Below, in pieces: positions 11,490 to 26,295 of a stretch of 64,000 nucleotides of DNA. The DNA lies in the NCBI GenBank assembly GCA_019400425.1, contig JAFREE010000104.1:1-64000 (forward strand), read 5' to 3'. Below the pieces are notes generated by a model. It had not been told where the DNA came from. It did not search any database and saw nothing but the letters and a program-made list of their open reading frames with translations. The position numbers and the translations under genes were made by a program. Source of the DNA: Hymenochaete sp. R1 (lineage: Eukaryota > Basidiomycota > Agaricomycetes > Hymenochaetales > Hymenochaetaceae). Positions within the stretch are counted from its first letter, which is position 1. Each line of letters begins with the position of its first letter.

Positions 11490-11881
11490 TATGCGATCCA
11501 CGTCGTCCCCTCCATTCTTCGCAGCAATGAACTCGGCTGACTCGTTGTTCTCATGCGCAGAAAAGCCAATTTTATTCCTCTAAAACCTCAAAAAAAATCT
11601 AGAAAACCTCAACCTCAGTTGTCGCCTTGTTGTTCCCCTGTGTAAGTTTTCGCCTGATCAACGGATACATTCGCTTGTGCTCACGGTGTCTGCACCGATC
11701 TGTTGCACCCTTCCCTGTTCTTATCGCATGTCTTGCTTTCGCCACGACAGTCGCAGAAAAGTCTAGCATAACAGTAACGACCATCGACTCTTGTTCCGAA
11801 ACGACCTTTTACACCAGGAATCTCTTCACCATACCGACCTCAGACCAAATTAACAGCACCCAATAAAACAAATCAGTCACG
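11490..11881 (+). promoter_or_regulatory. PAB1 5' leader with leader intron and A-rich element
   Basis: A probable leader intron runs from a GTATGC donor at 11490 to a GCAG acceptor at 11560 (71 nt), with a CTGAC branch-like site. The downstream leader has an eight-A run at 11590-11597 flanked by further A-rich sequence (aaaacctc, agaaaacctc). In animals and yeasts, PABP mRNA leaders carry oligo(A) tracts through which the protein represses its own translation. Whether this tract is long enough to do so is an inference. Confidence 0.5.
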
Positions 11882-14212
<2,331 letters not shown>

Positions 14213-14729
14213 GCTAGTTCATCAATATGTCTGTATTCAAAGTGTGCGCCAGTTCGCCTCGTCCATTCTTTTTATTGCTGTTCTGTGCTAGGTCATCGCT
14301 CCCTTCATTCGCCGTTCTGATTAAGCCGGTTCGAGTTGTATTGGTAGATGCTGTCCTGTGTATTCTGCGGTCATCATCCCTTCGTTTTTTGAGGAAATGT
14401 TGGTGTTGACATTGGTGTTGATTTTCCCCCTTCGTCGTGGTCGAGTTCCGGTTTCGTTCGCTTCTTTTCATGTTGTCCCGCTTCTCACCGTCCGGTGCTC
14501 ATCTTCTTATGTTTACTCATGTACGATCGTTCGGCGGTGGATTCGTTCCACTGTTTATGCTGCTTTTCTTTGAAAGCGGAACAATGCAGGCGTTTCAACT
14601 GATAGGAAAGGAGTGAAAGTGTGAAAAGTAGTATTCGGCTCTACGTCATAATTTTGCTTCTTGGATAAGATAAGATATACCGCGTTTTTGCTCATCAGAG
14701 TGCCAACATTTGAGGAAACCTACCATGCC
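14213..14729. other. Intergenic between convergent PAB1 and MFS genes
   Basis: 3' flanks of PAB1 and of the convergent sugar porter. The T/C-rich plus strand fits a PAB1 3' untranslated region. Open frames here have no support. Confidence 0.5.
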
Positions 14730-16660
14730 TCAGTGCATCGGTGACAGTTCAATATCTCCAGATGCTTCAAGGTCAGTCGCTGTGGCTGAATGTTGCCTCC
14801 TATGCTTGCGGTCGTGCTTCATCTTGCGCGTCATAATACTCCACGGACTCTCCTCAAACACGCTATCCAGCTTCTCTAAGCTCACCCCTTTCGTCTCAGG
14901 CAAGAACGCTGCACACACGCATACCGTCAACGCCGTGCTCACCCCGAACAAAAAATATGGTCCATAACTCGAGCGTGTGAGGAACAATGGGGTCGAGAAC
15001 GCCACGACCCAATTAACAATCCAGTTCGCGGCCTGTCCGAGGCTGGTGGCGAAGGCGCGCGTGCGCATGGGCTGGATCTCCGAAGCGTAGATCCGGTTGG
15101 CAATCGCCCAGGTCGTGGAGAAGGCGATGACGAAGAGGTAGATGAGAATGATGATAGCCCAGTGACCGGAGGAACTCGTGTGGGCGGAGGAGGCGTAGAT
15201 GGAACCGATGCTGAGCATACAGAGGGCGATGACGGTACCACCGATGAGGACGGCGGGACGACGGCCCCCTGAAGGAGACTTCGGTGAGATAAAATAAGTC
15301 AGAAGGTGAAAAAGAATTGCTTACATTTGTCTTGGAAGGGCTGAGTGATGATTGTGCATGCGACGTTAAGTAGCCCAGAGACGCCAGATGCGAAGAATGC
15401 TGCTTGTGTTGAAGAAAGACCGGCTTGGGCAAACAGAGTCGGCGCATAATAAAATACACCATCGATACCGCTCAGCTGCGTGATAATGTGAATACGCCGT
15501 AAGTTTCGATGTGAATTATAAACAACATAACTTACCTGTTGCATTCCCATGAGGAATACGCCGAGGAGCGTTCTCTTTCGCACATCTTTCGACCAGACTT
15601 GACGGAGTTCATGTTTCCAATCGGTTTTTCGTGACGCTTCAGTTCTTTCCTCTTTCACAACAGTGACTTCTTCTTTCTCGGCTTCGGTTGCGCTTAGTCC
15701 AAGGCGTGTCCAAGCACGTAATGCCTCTTCATGTCGCCCAACATGTGTGAGCCATCTGGGCGAGTGGATCAAGAAAGGTGAGCCGAGAGCGAAAATGATG
15801 GAGACGAAGACTTGTAAAATGAAAGGAAGCCGCCAGGCCATATTGTCGGCAATCTTGACAGTGCCATAACAAACAAAATACCCTTAAAAGAAAAGATGTT
15901 ATTTGACGGTGGCTTAGAGCGAAGCATTGAAAAATACCTGTTGCTACACCAATAGTTACGAAGAGCTGCAGTGTGCATGCCAAAGTCCCTCGAATCGCAC
16001 TCGGAGCAATCTCACATTGATACACGATGATACTCGACAAAAAAAGGCCCTCGCCGATTCCAGCGATGAGCCTCCCCACAATCAGCTGCCCGACCTTGTA
16101 CGCCGATGCAGACAAAGCGGAACCGACAGCAAAGATGAGCCCGCCGATCGTAAAAGTGTAAATGCGGGACAGGCGGTCCGAAAGCGGGCCCGCGAATAGA
16201 GAGGCGGTTGCGCCGGTGATGAGGATGGAGGATACGATGAGACCCTGGAGAGTCGCGGAGGTGGAGGGGAACTGGTCCAAGAATTGAGACATTATCGTTA
16301 TAGGTCCAATGGAGCCTGGATAGGAAAGGTTATAAGTTATGTTCCGAAAGATAAGTCCTGACGAATTAAAGTGTACTAACCAGTATCAAATCCGAAGAGA
16401 AATCCTCCGAGCGATGCAAACAAAACGCAGAGAGTGTACTTTTTGAGGTACACATCCAGAGGCCTACGTGTTGCCTTTGCTTGATTGTTTACAGTAGCTA
16501 TTGGGTGGCCGGGTTGGTCGCCTTCCACAGTACTAATAGTATGTGACACGACCGTAGCTTTGGCTTCTCCAGATGGTTTTGCAGTTTCGACGCAGCGTTG
16601 TTCTTCGGTTATAGACTTTTGGGAAGCTGGTCGAGACGTTGTAGCCTCAGATACAATCAT
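14730..16660 (-). CDS. MFS sugar porter (hexose transporter-like), 564 aa
   Basis: A plasma-membrane sugar:proton symporter of the major facilitator superfamily. Exons 16381-16660, 15938-16315, 15536-15882, 15325-15475 and 14730-15268 join to 564 residues. An unusually long ~75-residue cytosolic N-terminus precedes helix 1 (SLGGFLFGFDTGSIG). Diagnostic motifs follow: GPLSDRLSR between helices 2 and 3 (the GR-type loop), a GRLIAGIGEG variant of the helix 4 motif, PSAIRGTL, SPRWL after helix 6, QQLSGIDGVFYYAP in helix 7, and PETKGVSLEKLD after helix 12. Twelve helices can be counted. Substrate cannot be read from sequence; glucose, a pentose or another monosaccharide are all possible. It runs convergent with PAB1 and divergent from SPT6. 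Confidence 0.93.
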
Positions 16661-17246
16661 GTTGGATCACGGAGGTGTTGAGCGAGAGTTAAACGAAGAA
16701 CTTTGGGGGCGGCTAAGACAACGGCGTTTACTTTATAGAAGATAAGAAGATAGATCCGGAATTTCGTGAAGTAGGGTTCTATCTTCGTAGCCGGTGCATT
16801 CGGAGCCATGTGCTTGCTTACAAACGGCCAAGTAGTAATCAGGCTCGAGAGTGTATTGAACAGCCCGATGTTATACATAGGTCAGGCGATGGATGAGATG
16901 GGATGGGTAAAATGCATTCAAATTTTGAGTGAGAGCCGGAGTTACAGTATGTAACTCAAGGCAAAGAATCGAGCGCCTAGGTCCTCGATGGAGAGATCGT
17001 TCTAGCGCATATATTGATACAGATCTCATCGCGGGCGATTTACTCTGAGTGGAACTTTGAGAAGTAAAGAATCTGCAGATGGTGGAACGGAAAGAGAAGA
17101 GAAGAACCTAAGCACAACTTGAATATTCATTGAGAAGGCTTCCGGACACTAGGTGGTCGTGAGAATGTTACGTAATCTGCTTTTATGGGATTGAGCACAA
17201 GTTGGAACAGAGGAGCACCCGCGGTATCTCGCGCACACTCTCCAGC
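16661..17246. promoter_or_regulatory. Divergent promoter region, MFS porter and SPT6
   Basis: 586 bases between two divergent start codons, so it should contain both promoters. I see no clear TATA box for either gene. Open frames crossing it have no family signature. Confidence 0.5.
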
Positions 17247-20200
17247 ATGTCGTACGTCGGCGAGGATGTAGACATGAATATGCATCCAGTCGAAGGCGAG
17301 GATATCAACATGCAAACTCCGGTGAAAGATACTCAAAACGGCGCATCCAACGACGATGACGACGAGGAAGGTGAAGGCGAAGAGATTGAACAGGGCAAGA
17401 ACATTTCCGATGACAGCTCAGAGGAGGAAGAGGAAGATGAGGATGCAGAACGCCGCGTCCGCGATGGCTTCATTGTAGACGAAGATGAAGAAGAAGAAGA
17501 CGGTGACGACGAAGACGAAGACGAGCGGCGTCGACGGAAGCGTCGTAAACACAAACACAAGCGAAAGCATAAAAGGCGTGAGTATTGTTGTTCTTTAAAG
17601 GTGTTGGTTCAGAATGTGCAACTGCGGTTTTAGGCGATCGTGAACGTCAAGCTGAGGCCGAAGCTGAGGACGATAAAAATGAAGGCCTCGACGAGGATGA
17701 CCTTGACCTCTTGGCCGAGAATACAGGAGGCCGTATCGCGCGTTCCAAACTCACCCGCCTTCGCCGTGGCCGCGAGTCTGGTGATGAAGGTCCATCTCGA
17801 CGGAGAGGACTTGATGATTCTTCGGACTCTGGAATTGATGAAGCCAATATTATCGGTGTTCGTGAGGTAACGGACATTCAGAACATATGGGAAGACGATC
17901 GAGGCGTCCGTGATGATGATGATGACATGGACATGGACGACTTCATTGCTGATGAAGATGAGGAAGAGGAAGGCGCTGGTGCTATGGCAGAAGAAGAGCG
18001 TGAGGAAAGGCGACGGGAAAAGAGGCGGTTAGCCATGGAGCGTAGGCAAATGCTGAAGGGTCGCCCGGAACTGACTGGCATAGACGCTGCGTATGTTGTT
18101 TGGAGCCCATTTGCCTTTCATATGGTCTGATAAGCTTCACGCAGTGCCTGGGATGAGATACATGATGTTTTCGGCGACGGTCATGACTATGATTGGGCAT
18201 TGGTGGATGACGAGGAAGAGGCTATCTTAGAGGAGTCAAAGCACGAAACTAAGTTTCAGGATGTACGTCTTTCTCCTGCCTTCATAGTTAGTGTATCATG
18301 ACATGATATTTTTAGGTCTTTGAACCTTCTGCAATCAAAGATCGTCTTCTTACGGAAGACGATGATTTGGTTCGTCATCGGGACTTGCCAGAGCGCTTGC
18401 AGTTGACCACATCAACACTTTCCCCAAATCAAAGCGTGGCATTCCCGGAGCCTCTTACCGAAGCGGAGTGCACTGATGCTGCTTCTTGGATCACGCCTCG
18501 TCTTGGGATCGAGAAAGAAAATAGATTCTTCAAGCCATCAGGCGAACACTACCACCTCCTTAGCGAACTCGTCCAAGCCGTCACTCGCGTCCTACAGTTC
18601 CTATTCATGAATAACAATGAAGTTCCTTACATCTACGCGCATCGACGCGACTATCTCTTGCAATCCGAGATAAAACCAGGCCGCGCCGAGCTCCTCAATT
18701 TGGATGACCTATGGCAGATTTACTCTCTGGGTCTAAAGTACCGATCTCTCTGCATGAGACGCAAAGTTTTGCGAAAATCCTACGAAAAACTCGGTGTATC
18801 GGACGAGTATTTCGAGAAACACCTATTGGTGAATATGGATGCCGTAGAAATGGTCGTCGATGCTACGCAATGGCTTGGCATGAAGTACAAAGAAAAGAAG
18901 GGCGATGACATGGAGTTTGCGTTCCATGATGACGAACCTTCGCAGACAGAGTCGAAGACTCATAAAAAGCCAAATAGGAGTACAGCTTATGATCTGGCCA
19001 AGAAGAGCATTGTGTCAAAGGTCGCAGAGGTACGCGGTATCTTGCATACTTTTGCTTACAAAGAAGTAATGTGGATTGGGACTAGGGCTTTGGAATCAAA
19101 TCACATGAAGTCGTCGAGAACTTCATGGCTTCAGGTCACAGCGTCCATTTCGTAGAAGACAACGATTTATCACCATTAGCTTTCGCTGAACAATACGTTG
19201 ACCCGGATCCAACAAAGGCACAGAACCCGGAAATACTCCTTCGTCAAGCTCGGATGATCCTGGCGACGGAGCTGGGCGTGGACCCACTTCTCCGCAAATA
19301 CGTCAGAGATCAGTTCAAATTACATGCACAGTTTTCCGTCCTTCCGACAGAGCGTGGTCAAGCTAAAATCGACGAATATTCGTTCCAGTTTGTGAGTTTC
19401 CAGATTATTCTCTCAGTGCTCTTGCGATAACTTGTCCCGTCGCTTTCAGAATTTCAAGTACTTGCTTGACAAGCCGATTGTTGATATGTTAAGGTCATCA
19501 CAATTCCTTGCAATACTTCGTGCGGAGTCCGAAAATTTAGTCACTTTGTCGATTTCTTTGCCGGTAGCCATCAAGGAGAGGATCGTATCTGCTGTCGTTG
19601 AGGCGTTTTCGTCAGATAGTTTTAGCGAGACTGCCAAGGCTTGGAATGAGGAGCGTGCAGCCGTTGTGGAGGAAGCTGTTGAAACTCATCTTATTCCGTT
19701 AGGGATAAAATGGGTCCGCGAACATTTACGAGAGGAGGCGGAAGATTATTTGGCAAAATTAGCTTCAGACGCTTTATTAGACGTGAGTCATATTCCCTCT
19801 ACTCAATACCTCCCGATCGCTCATGTTAGATTCCAGCGTATTGACGTCGCTCCCTACCGGCCACCACAACTCGAAGATGAAAACGTTCCGACTGTGCTAG
19901 CCGCGTCGTGGGGTAAAGGCGACCCGAAGAAAGATGAAATCAACTTCATTTTCCTTGACGAATACGGTCGCATGCGAGAGCACATCCAGCTTGATAATCT
20001 GGATGATCCGCAGAATGAGGAATCGTTTAAAGATCTCGTTCGAAGACGAAAGCCAGATGTCGTCGTCGTCGGTGGTGTCGCCATCAATACGACGAAACTC
20101 TCCCGTAAAATCAAGGGCGTCCTCGATCCATCGCAGAAACAATCTGACGGTGACATTGGTGCCTGGGACCAAGAAGAAGTTGATCCAACATTCAGAATCC

Positions 20201-22683
20201 CGGTCATCTATATTCAGGATGACGTTGCAAAGCTTTACCAGAATGGCAAGCGCGCCGAAAGCGAATTCCCCGAGTTACCGATCGTGGGCAGATATTGCGT
20301 TGGTCTAGCGCGCTATGCACAGAGTCCCCTCAACGAATTTGCTGCGCTGGGTCCCGATATCATAGCTGTGCAAGTCGATGAAATAGGCCAGAGTCTAGTA
20401 CGTTGCTTTCGCCATCTAACTTATATTCGTCTCTCATTATGTGTGCTATAGTTGCCGACCGAGAAATTGTACACAGCTTTTGAAAGAGCTTTGGTGAGCG
20501 TTGTCAATAGAGTGGGCGTGGACATCAACAGAGCGGTCAACGAGCCTTACTATGCAACGCTCTTGAACTTTGTCGCTGGTTTGGGGCCTCGCAAGTCTCA
20601 AGCCCTTATCAAAAAGATAACTGCAATCGTAAGCCAGAGTGTACGGTCTTGTTCCGACCTATTCTTATCAGAGTTTTCAAGGGTGGAACGATCGTGAATC
20701 GAGAACATTTCATTAAGCAAGGAATCTTTACCACGAATATCTTCATCAATGCTGCTGGATTTCTACGGATCACTCAGGATACAGACTACGATAAAGGAAA
20801 GAATCGTGCTGGTGCCAATCCAGACTACTCCGATCTCCCTGACCCTCTCGACAACACACGCATTCACCCCGAAGACTACGATCTGGCGCGAAAAATGGCG
20901 ACAGATGCACTGGAATTGGATGAGGAAGATGTTGCAGATGATCATCCTTCCGACGTTGTGTCCCAGCTCATGAAGGATAGTGATAATGGGCACAAACTGG
21001 ATGAATTGAATTTGGACGAGTTTGCGATCAGCATGAAGGCGGAGGGAGGAGACCCAAAGCGACATACGCTCAGCCTTATTCGTTCCGAGCTTGTTAATCC
21101 TTTCGGGGAGCTTAGGCCGGCATTTGTCCTGCCTGACGCTGATGAAGTTTTGACGATGCTGACTGGGGAGAATCAACGGTCTCTCAAGACTGGTCTTTTG
21201 GTATCCGTCACAGTGAACCGCATTATGGACGCATACATTTCCGTAACGCTTGGATCTGGTATTGAAGGCGTCATCAATAAAGCCTATTTGTCCGAAGACG
21301 GTAGCAAGCCGACTTACGAAGCAGTCAAGAAGGGTCAAACTTTCCTAGGCGTCATTATCGACATAAAGCGTGACTTGGAAAAGGATGATTTTTCTGTGGA
21401 ACTCACGGCTCGGAGTCAAAATATTCAGGCGGGTGATGCTCATTTCAGGCGGGTCAAACCTGATGATTACTGGAACCATGCGGCTGAGGAACGTGATAAG
21501 GACCTGCAAAGGCGGAAGCGCCATGCAGAAGTCAATAGGACACGTCGTATCATCAAACATCCGAACTTCCATAACTTCAACTCGCAGCAAGCTGAGGCGT
21601 ACCTGGAGAACCAGCATCCCGGTGATGTCGTTATCCGTCCCTCGTCCAAGGGTGTGGATCATCTGGCTGCGACATGGAAGGTGGCCGATCGACTATACCA
21701 GCATATCGGTGAGTGATCAAACGCGTATCTTTAGAATGTGTCTCTGACAGTCGTGCCAGATGTCTTTGATCCGAATGCAACAGCCTCAGATCAACAAGTT
21801 GGAGGGCATCTCATTGTAGAATCGAAATACGAGTTTGCCGATCTTGATGAATTAATTGTCAATCATATCAAGGCAATGTCAAGGCGCATTGAGGAGTTAA
21901 TGGCTCACGAGAAGTTCAAGAGAGATGAAGATGAACTTCGTATGTTCCCAATTATCTTGCTACGAGAAAATGTTTAATCCACTCTCTTAGATAAATTCCT
22001 CACAAGCTTTGTCGCAGCCAACCCGACGAAGAGTATATATGGGTTCTGTCTCAATCGGAAGAAGCCAGGCCATTTCAACCTTTGTTTCCTCGCTAAGAAG
22101 AATTCGTCAATTCAAACCTGGGTAAGCATTTTATTGTCGTGCCCAGTCTGGCTTCTCATTAGAGTTTGAAGCCTGTGAAAGTCACACCGGAGGCATACTA
22201 TCTCTTTGATGCAGCAGCAGCAGGTGTCTCAGAATTATGTGACGCGTTCAAAGTCCGGTGCGTTTACCCTAAAGTCGTTCAATGAGTTTTCCCAAGCTTA
22301 CCGACTATCTTCAAAGATATCTCCATGAGTCTCAGAATGCCAGCGGCATGGGTCCTAGAGGTGGAAAGACACCTTATGGTGCTGGACGAATGACGCCTGG
22401 ACGGACACCAGCTGCAAGGACACCAGGCCACATGTCTGTACGTCAACCAGGGCAACTTCCGAATATGTTCGGTGCGCCGTCGGCTGGCCAGTCTTCAGTG
22501 AATACCCCTATGACCGGAACGTCGTATGGCGGCGCGACAGCTTACGGAGGAGCAACTTCTTATGGGTTCCAAACACCACGTCCTGGTTTCGTCCCCCCAG
22601 CCGCAAACCCAGGCCCTCCGCCAGGGATGAATCCTCAACGCGCGTCCATGATCCAGAACCCTTCATGGGGAAGTTGGAATTAG
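17247..22683 (+). CDS. SPT6: Transcription elongation factor SPT6, 1598 aa
   Basis: Histone chaperone travelling with RNA polymerase II, restoring nucleosomes behind it and binding phosphorylated Rpb1 linker. Thirteen exons join in frame. They are 17247-17577, 17634-18090, 18145-18262, 18316-19029, 19086-19391, 19450-19782, 19837-20397, 20452-20628, 20682-21708, 21760-21939, 21991-22121, 22163-22257 and 22317-22683. Residues 1-300 are very acidic with a Lys/Arg block (RRRKRRKHKHKR). The core holds the HtH and YqgF-like regions (FGIKSHEVVENF, PDVVVVGG) and a helix-hairpin-helix (LNFVAGLGPRKSQALIKKI). An S1 domain lies around residue 1170 (LLVSVTVNRIMDAYISV). Tandem SH2 domains begin around 1290 (HPNFHNFNSQQAEAYL, GDVVIRPSS). 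The tail has TPGRTP-type repeats (GRMTPGRTPAARTPG), possible kinase sites. I begin at MSYVGEDVDM; an in-frame upstream ATG at 17202 is possible. Confidence 0.97.
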
Positions 22684-22994
22684 TTTTGGGTCCCATCCTT
22701 TGTTACGCTGTCGCATTTGCTCTTTTCCTTTTACCATCAAAACATACATGCACCTCACGGCATTTTAGAGTAATTTTTCTGTAACTCCACCTTCTAGCGT
22801 TCTTATAGGTTGTTTAGCTCTAATGTTTTATTCCCTTGTTCTTCGGAGTGTATGCCTTATAATTTATAAATCTTTTGAATTCTCGCAGATCTTAGGTAAC
22901 GCGTGCAATGCCATGAAACAGCTTTACCTTAATGCATACCTACGAGTAGATCAGCTTCACGAGTCATACGTAGGGAATTCAGGTGCATCAGAGC
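22684..22994. other. Intergenic between convergent SPT6 and methyltransferase genes
   Basis: Short AT-rich 3' flanks of two convergent genes. No feature is seen. Confidence 0.5.
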
Positions 22995-23962
22995 TTACAT
23001 TTTTACTGGATACAAGCCCGCTGGGAAACCTCTCTGTACTTCCTCTCTGACTAAGCGCAACCCTGCGTTTGAGAAGGCATTCTTCCAAGCCGTATCGCTC
23101 CTACAATTGATAGGGATTGGGATGATGCCATTCAATATAAAAATATGTTCATCTAACCTTGTTAGGCTGCTATCGCTTTCATCGAAATCAACTCTAGGAA
23201 CGCCTGGTTCCAACTCTTTACAAACATTCTCTTTTACGACGATCAAGCCGTCCATCTCCCCCTTGCCCTCTGATAAAGTCCGTAATGATTCTTTTGACCG
23301 CTTTAAAAAGGCGATAAGGTCTTCATCTGACATGTGCCCCAAGCACCACTGACACCAAATAACGTCAAACCCAACTTCAACCTCACCCGGTGGCGGCGAA
23401 TACCCAAGTCGTTGTACAACCGTCAATTTTTCACTTGACTCCGTTTTAACTCGCGGATCGAAGGCCTGAAGCGTCCCTAATACCGCAACCACGCTCGTGT
23501 TCGTGCCCTTGACAGTTTTCCATTCCAACGCATAGTCCTTTTTGTACGCGGCATTGTCAGACTCCCCAGACAACTTGTTAAGTGCTTCTTGCACGAAATG
23601 CTCCGCGGGTTCGAGTAGAACAACATCGTCGATAAGGTGCAGGAGCACTGTGGATGTGACGCGACCGATGCCTGCACCGACGTCCAGTGCACGAGTTGGG
23701 CGCGTTAGATTTCGCGGTTCTAAGGGACGGATAGCGGAGGGTACTTTGCATAGCTCCGGAAGTAGACTCATCAAAAATTGTCGAGATGTGAGGGCGTCGA
23801 CTCTGGGTAGTGACTGTTTATGTTCAGCAAATGTAACCCGCTCTAACATTAGTAGTCACTTACACCTCTATGATACCCGCCCAGAACAGTGCCAAGGCTG
23901 GCCTTCTTCGATGTCCAATAATTGATGCCGGCTTGTATATCGGGCGCTTGAAAATCAGCCAT
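22995..23962 (-). CDS. TAE1: Protein N-terminal Xaa-Pro-Lys methyltransferase, 305 aa
   Basis: S-adenosylmethionine-dependent enzyme (NTMT1/Tae1 family) that methylates the alpha-amino group of proteins starting with X-Pro-Lys after Met removal, such as ribosomal proteins. Exon 1 (23864-23962) encodes 33 residues ending LGTVLGGYHRG. A 50-nt intron follows, and exon 2 (22995-23813) resumes at SLPRVDALTSRQFL. The GGY...LPRVD...SR.FL arrangement is typical for this family. The SAM-binding motif is ALDVGAGIGRVT (about residue 85), followed by LLEPAEHFV and the catalytic-pocket segment FDVIWCQWCLGHM (about 175-190). VVKENV and the C-terminal RSDTAWKNAF segment also match. A 222-bp divergent promoter is shared with the Swi3 gene. 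Confidence 0.93.
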
Positions 23963-24184
23963 AATCGTTGAGCTGGTATTTTTATGTGCCTCCTAGCTTG
24001 CCTTGATGATATCTGAGTCGTAGGAAGTAGGAGTAGAACAGGAAGATAGTTTCGGCTTTTTCGGTAAGACGCGATCTAATAATCTTGTGACGAGACGCGA
24101 TTTGATCTGGAGACGCGTGCCAGTCACGGAGCACGAACTTCTGAATTGACTTTCTCGTTCCTACCACCAACTCCTCCATTCATA
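23963..24184. promoter_or_regulatory. Short divergent promoter, methyltransferase and Swi3
   Basis: 222 bases between two divergent ATGs, so one compact region must start both transcripts. No obvious TATA box. Confidence 0.45.
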
Positions 24185-25688
24185 ATGTCTGTATCTTTAG
24201 ACGATATTTGGTCAGAGCCTCTCGAGCAATCGCCATCTAGGACAGCGAAACTCGTTGATAGTCGTATCCTCTCTGACGATGACGAGGAAGACAATGTATT
24301 CAGGCCCAGTAAACGTCAACGCTCTTCCCTTTTCCTTAAAGGATCAGACGACGAGGATGAACCCACGACGCCTGTGGCAAAAACTAAGAACTCACAGGCC
24401 CGACCAGATATCGACGCACTGTTTGACGACATCGATGACCCGCCCGTGAATACAGCAAAACGCTCGTCCAAACCATTCGATCTCGAGGCCATGCGCCGCG
24501 AGGCAAAGAGGAATGCCGAGAAAGAGATAGGTCCGTCATCGCCTTCTCGTTATGCCATTCAGTCCAGCTCTCCCCCAAGAGATGATCTTAGTGGCGCGTT
24601 TGGAGCGGACGCGCCCATCGGTGACAAGAAAAGACAAATACCGAAATTGGATGAAGAAAGGCTCTTGGGCAAAGATGGTTTCCCGGCTCTTATTCAAATG
24701 TGCAAAGATTTCAAACCAAAAGGGAAGGGACATGAAGTACGTATTTTGTGATGATCTTCAGAAACTTTCCTCTCATACCGCTATTTCACTCCATCTAAGC
24801 TTTCGGACCTAAACAGGCTATTTAGTGTCTATCAATTCTGGGCCCACAAAATGTATCCGAAAACCCAATTCAATGATACCGTCAACAGAGTAGAGAAGCT
24901 ATGTCATTCGAAACGAATGCATGTGAGAAAGCTTTATTTCCTCTGTGACTAGTAATTCAATATCTGACGTCTCAACTTAACGACAGTCGCATTTAAGTGG
25001 TTGGCGGGACGAAGCTCACGGCACAATCAATGGTATCAAGGTAGCAGAAGATATAGATATAAACTCTGACGACGATGACGGTAACGACGAAGAAAGCCGT
25101 CGGCGAAAGCAAGAAGAAGTCTTTGGAGCTGAAGGCCGCGGAATTTCTGCGAGTCGATTATCTCCTCGAGCCCCTTCCGAGGCACCGACACACCCTCCCA
25201 GCTCTTCTTCAGAAGGCGGAGACGTGGCTATGACTACCGAGGACGACGACCCCTTCGATGTCGACGCTCTTCTTGCCATGGAGGAAGAAATGAACCGAGA
25301 GAGAAGTGCATCGCCTTCTAAGATCAAGAGCGGACCCGCGAAAGGCAATACCACCATCTCATTTGCTGAGGATGAGGATGCGATTTGGGCAGAAATGCAT
25401 GGCGTAGAGGACTTTGAAGACAACGCGCTAGTAAATAAAGGGACAACCGAACAAGTCGTATCACCAGACCCAGTTGCAATTGCTAGAAGCTCTCCTTCCA
25501 ATAGAGATCAGGACAGCGCCGGAGGTGGGAACGCCGATGCGGAGGATATGTGGGATATAATCGACGAATTCGAGAGGGAGCAGCGTAAGCAATCCGATCC
25601 ATCGGGAGGTGAAAACTCAGTTAAAGGGCTGACTTCGGCGAAAACATTTTGTTCGAATGATACGGATTGGGACGATATGTACGTTTGA
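24185..25688 (+). CDS. CSM3: Replication fork protection factor Swi3/Csm3 (TIPIN), 458 aa
   Basis: Partner of Tof1/Swi1 (Timeless) that stabilises stalled replication forks and helps checkpoint signalling. Three exons (24185-24736, 24800-24922, 24987-25688) join to 458 residues. The N-terminus is disordered and acidic with a basic PSKRQR patch. The conserved Swi3 domain spans about residues 150-240: RQIPKLDEERLLGKDGFPAL, then DLNRLFSVYQFWAHKMYPK and RVEKLCHSKRMHSHL. The latter two segments are split by introns. The rest is acidic and Ser-rich, with a DDPFDVDALLAMEEE helix and a C-terminal DTDWDDMYV motif that resembles RPA-binding or partner-binding peptides. The start ATG at 24185 is favoured over an upstream in-frame ATG at 24146, because MSVSLDDIWSEP begins like other family members. 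Confidence 0.93.
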
Positions 25689-26295
25689 TTACTAGTCATA
25701 TTGATGTATGATTATGGTTGGTTTTTCGAGGTATCGGCCCGGCTGGATGCCGCAATCAAACCTCGTTCACTTCAGCGTTTACCTCGTTGGCCACAGTATA
25801 CACAACTCCAGTCGTTCGACAGGTTACTTATTTTACCTTGGTGAGCATTCCGCTTGATCCGAGCGTCTGTTGGTGGTAGTGCTCTTTTTGCTTCGAGTAT
25901 CCGGAGTGATCTGGAAATGAAATCGAAATTCAAATCTCTTTGGCCGAGCTCTGAGCTGTGCAAATGGAACTCTCTCACGAAAGCTACTGACGGTAACAAT
26001 TCAAAACGTCCATGTGCGGACGAGCTGCGGCTTTGTGCCCCGCTCCGTTGTGTAATCTTAGCGTCAGTCTGTCCCGCTCATTCATCACCTTGATGGGTGC
26101 CATATCCAATCAGATCCATGCTCTCCGCTTCTAAGCTAAAATCTTGAGTTCTAATTTATTCCCGCGAGACGGACCCTGACGGACATAAAACGCTCGGGCA
26201 AAGGTCTGCATCTCATCTTCGCATTTCCATAATTTGATCCCCCGCTCGGAGCGTAGAACTCGCTCTCTCTACTGGAAGGCGTTAAATCCGTTTAC
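25689..26295. other. Intergenic upstream of DUF6533 gene A
   Basis: About 600 bases: Swi3 3' flank and promoter of the next gene. Frames present are short and unsupported. Confidence 0.5.
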
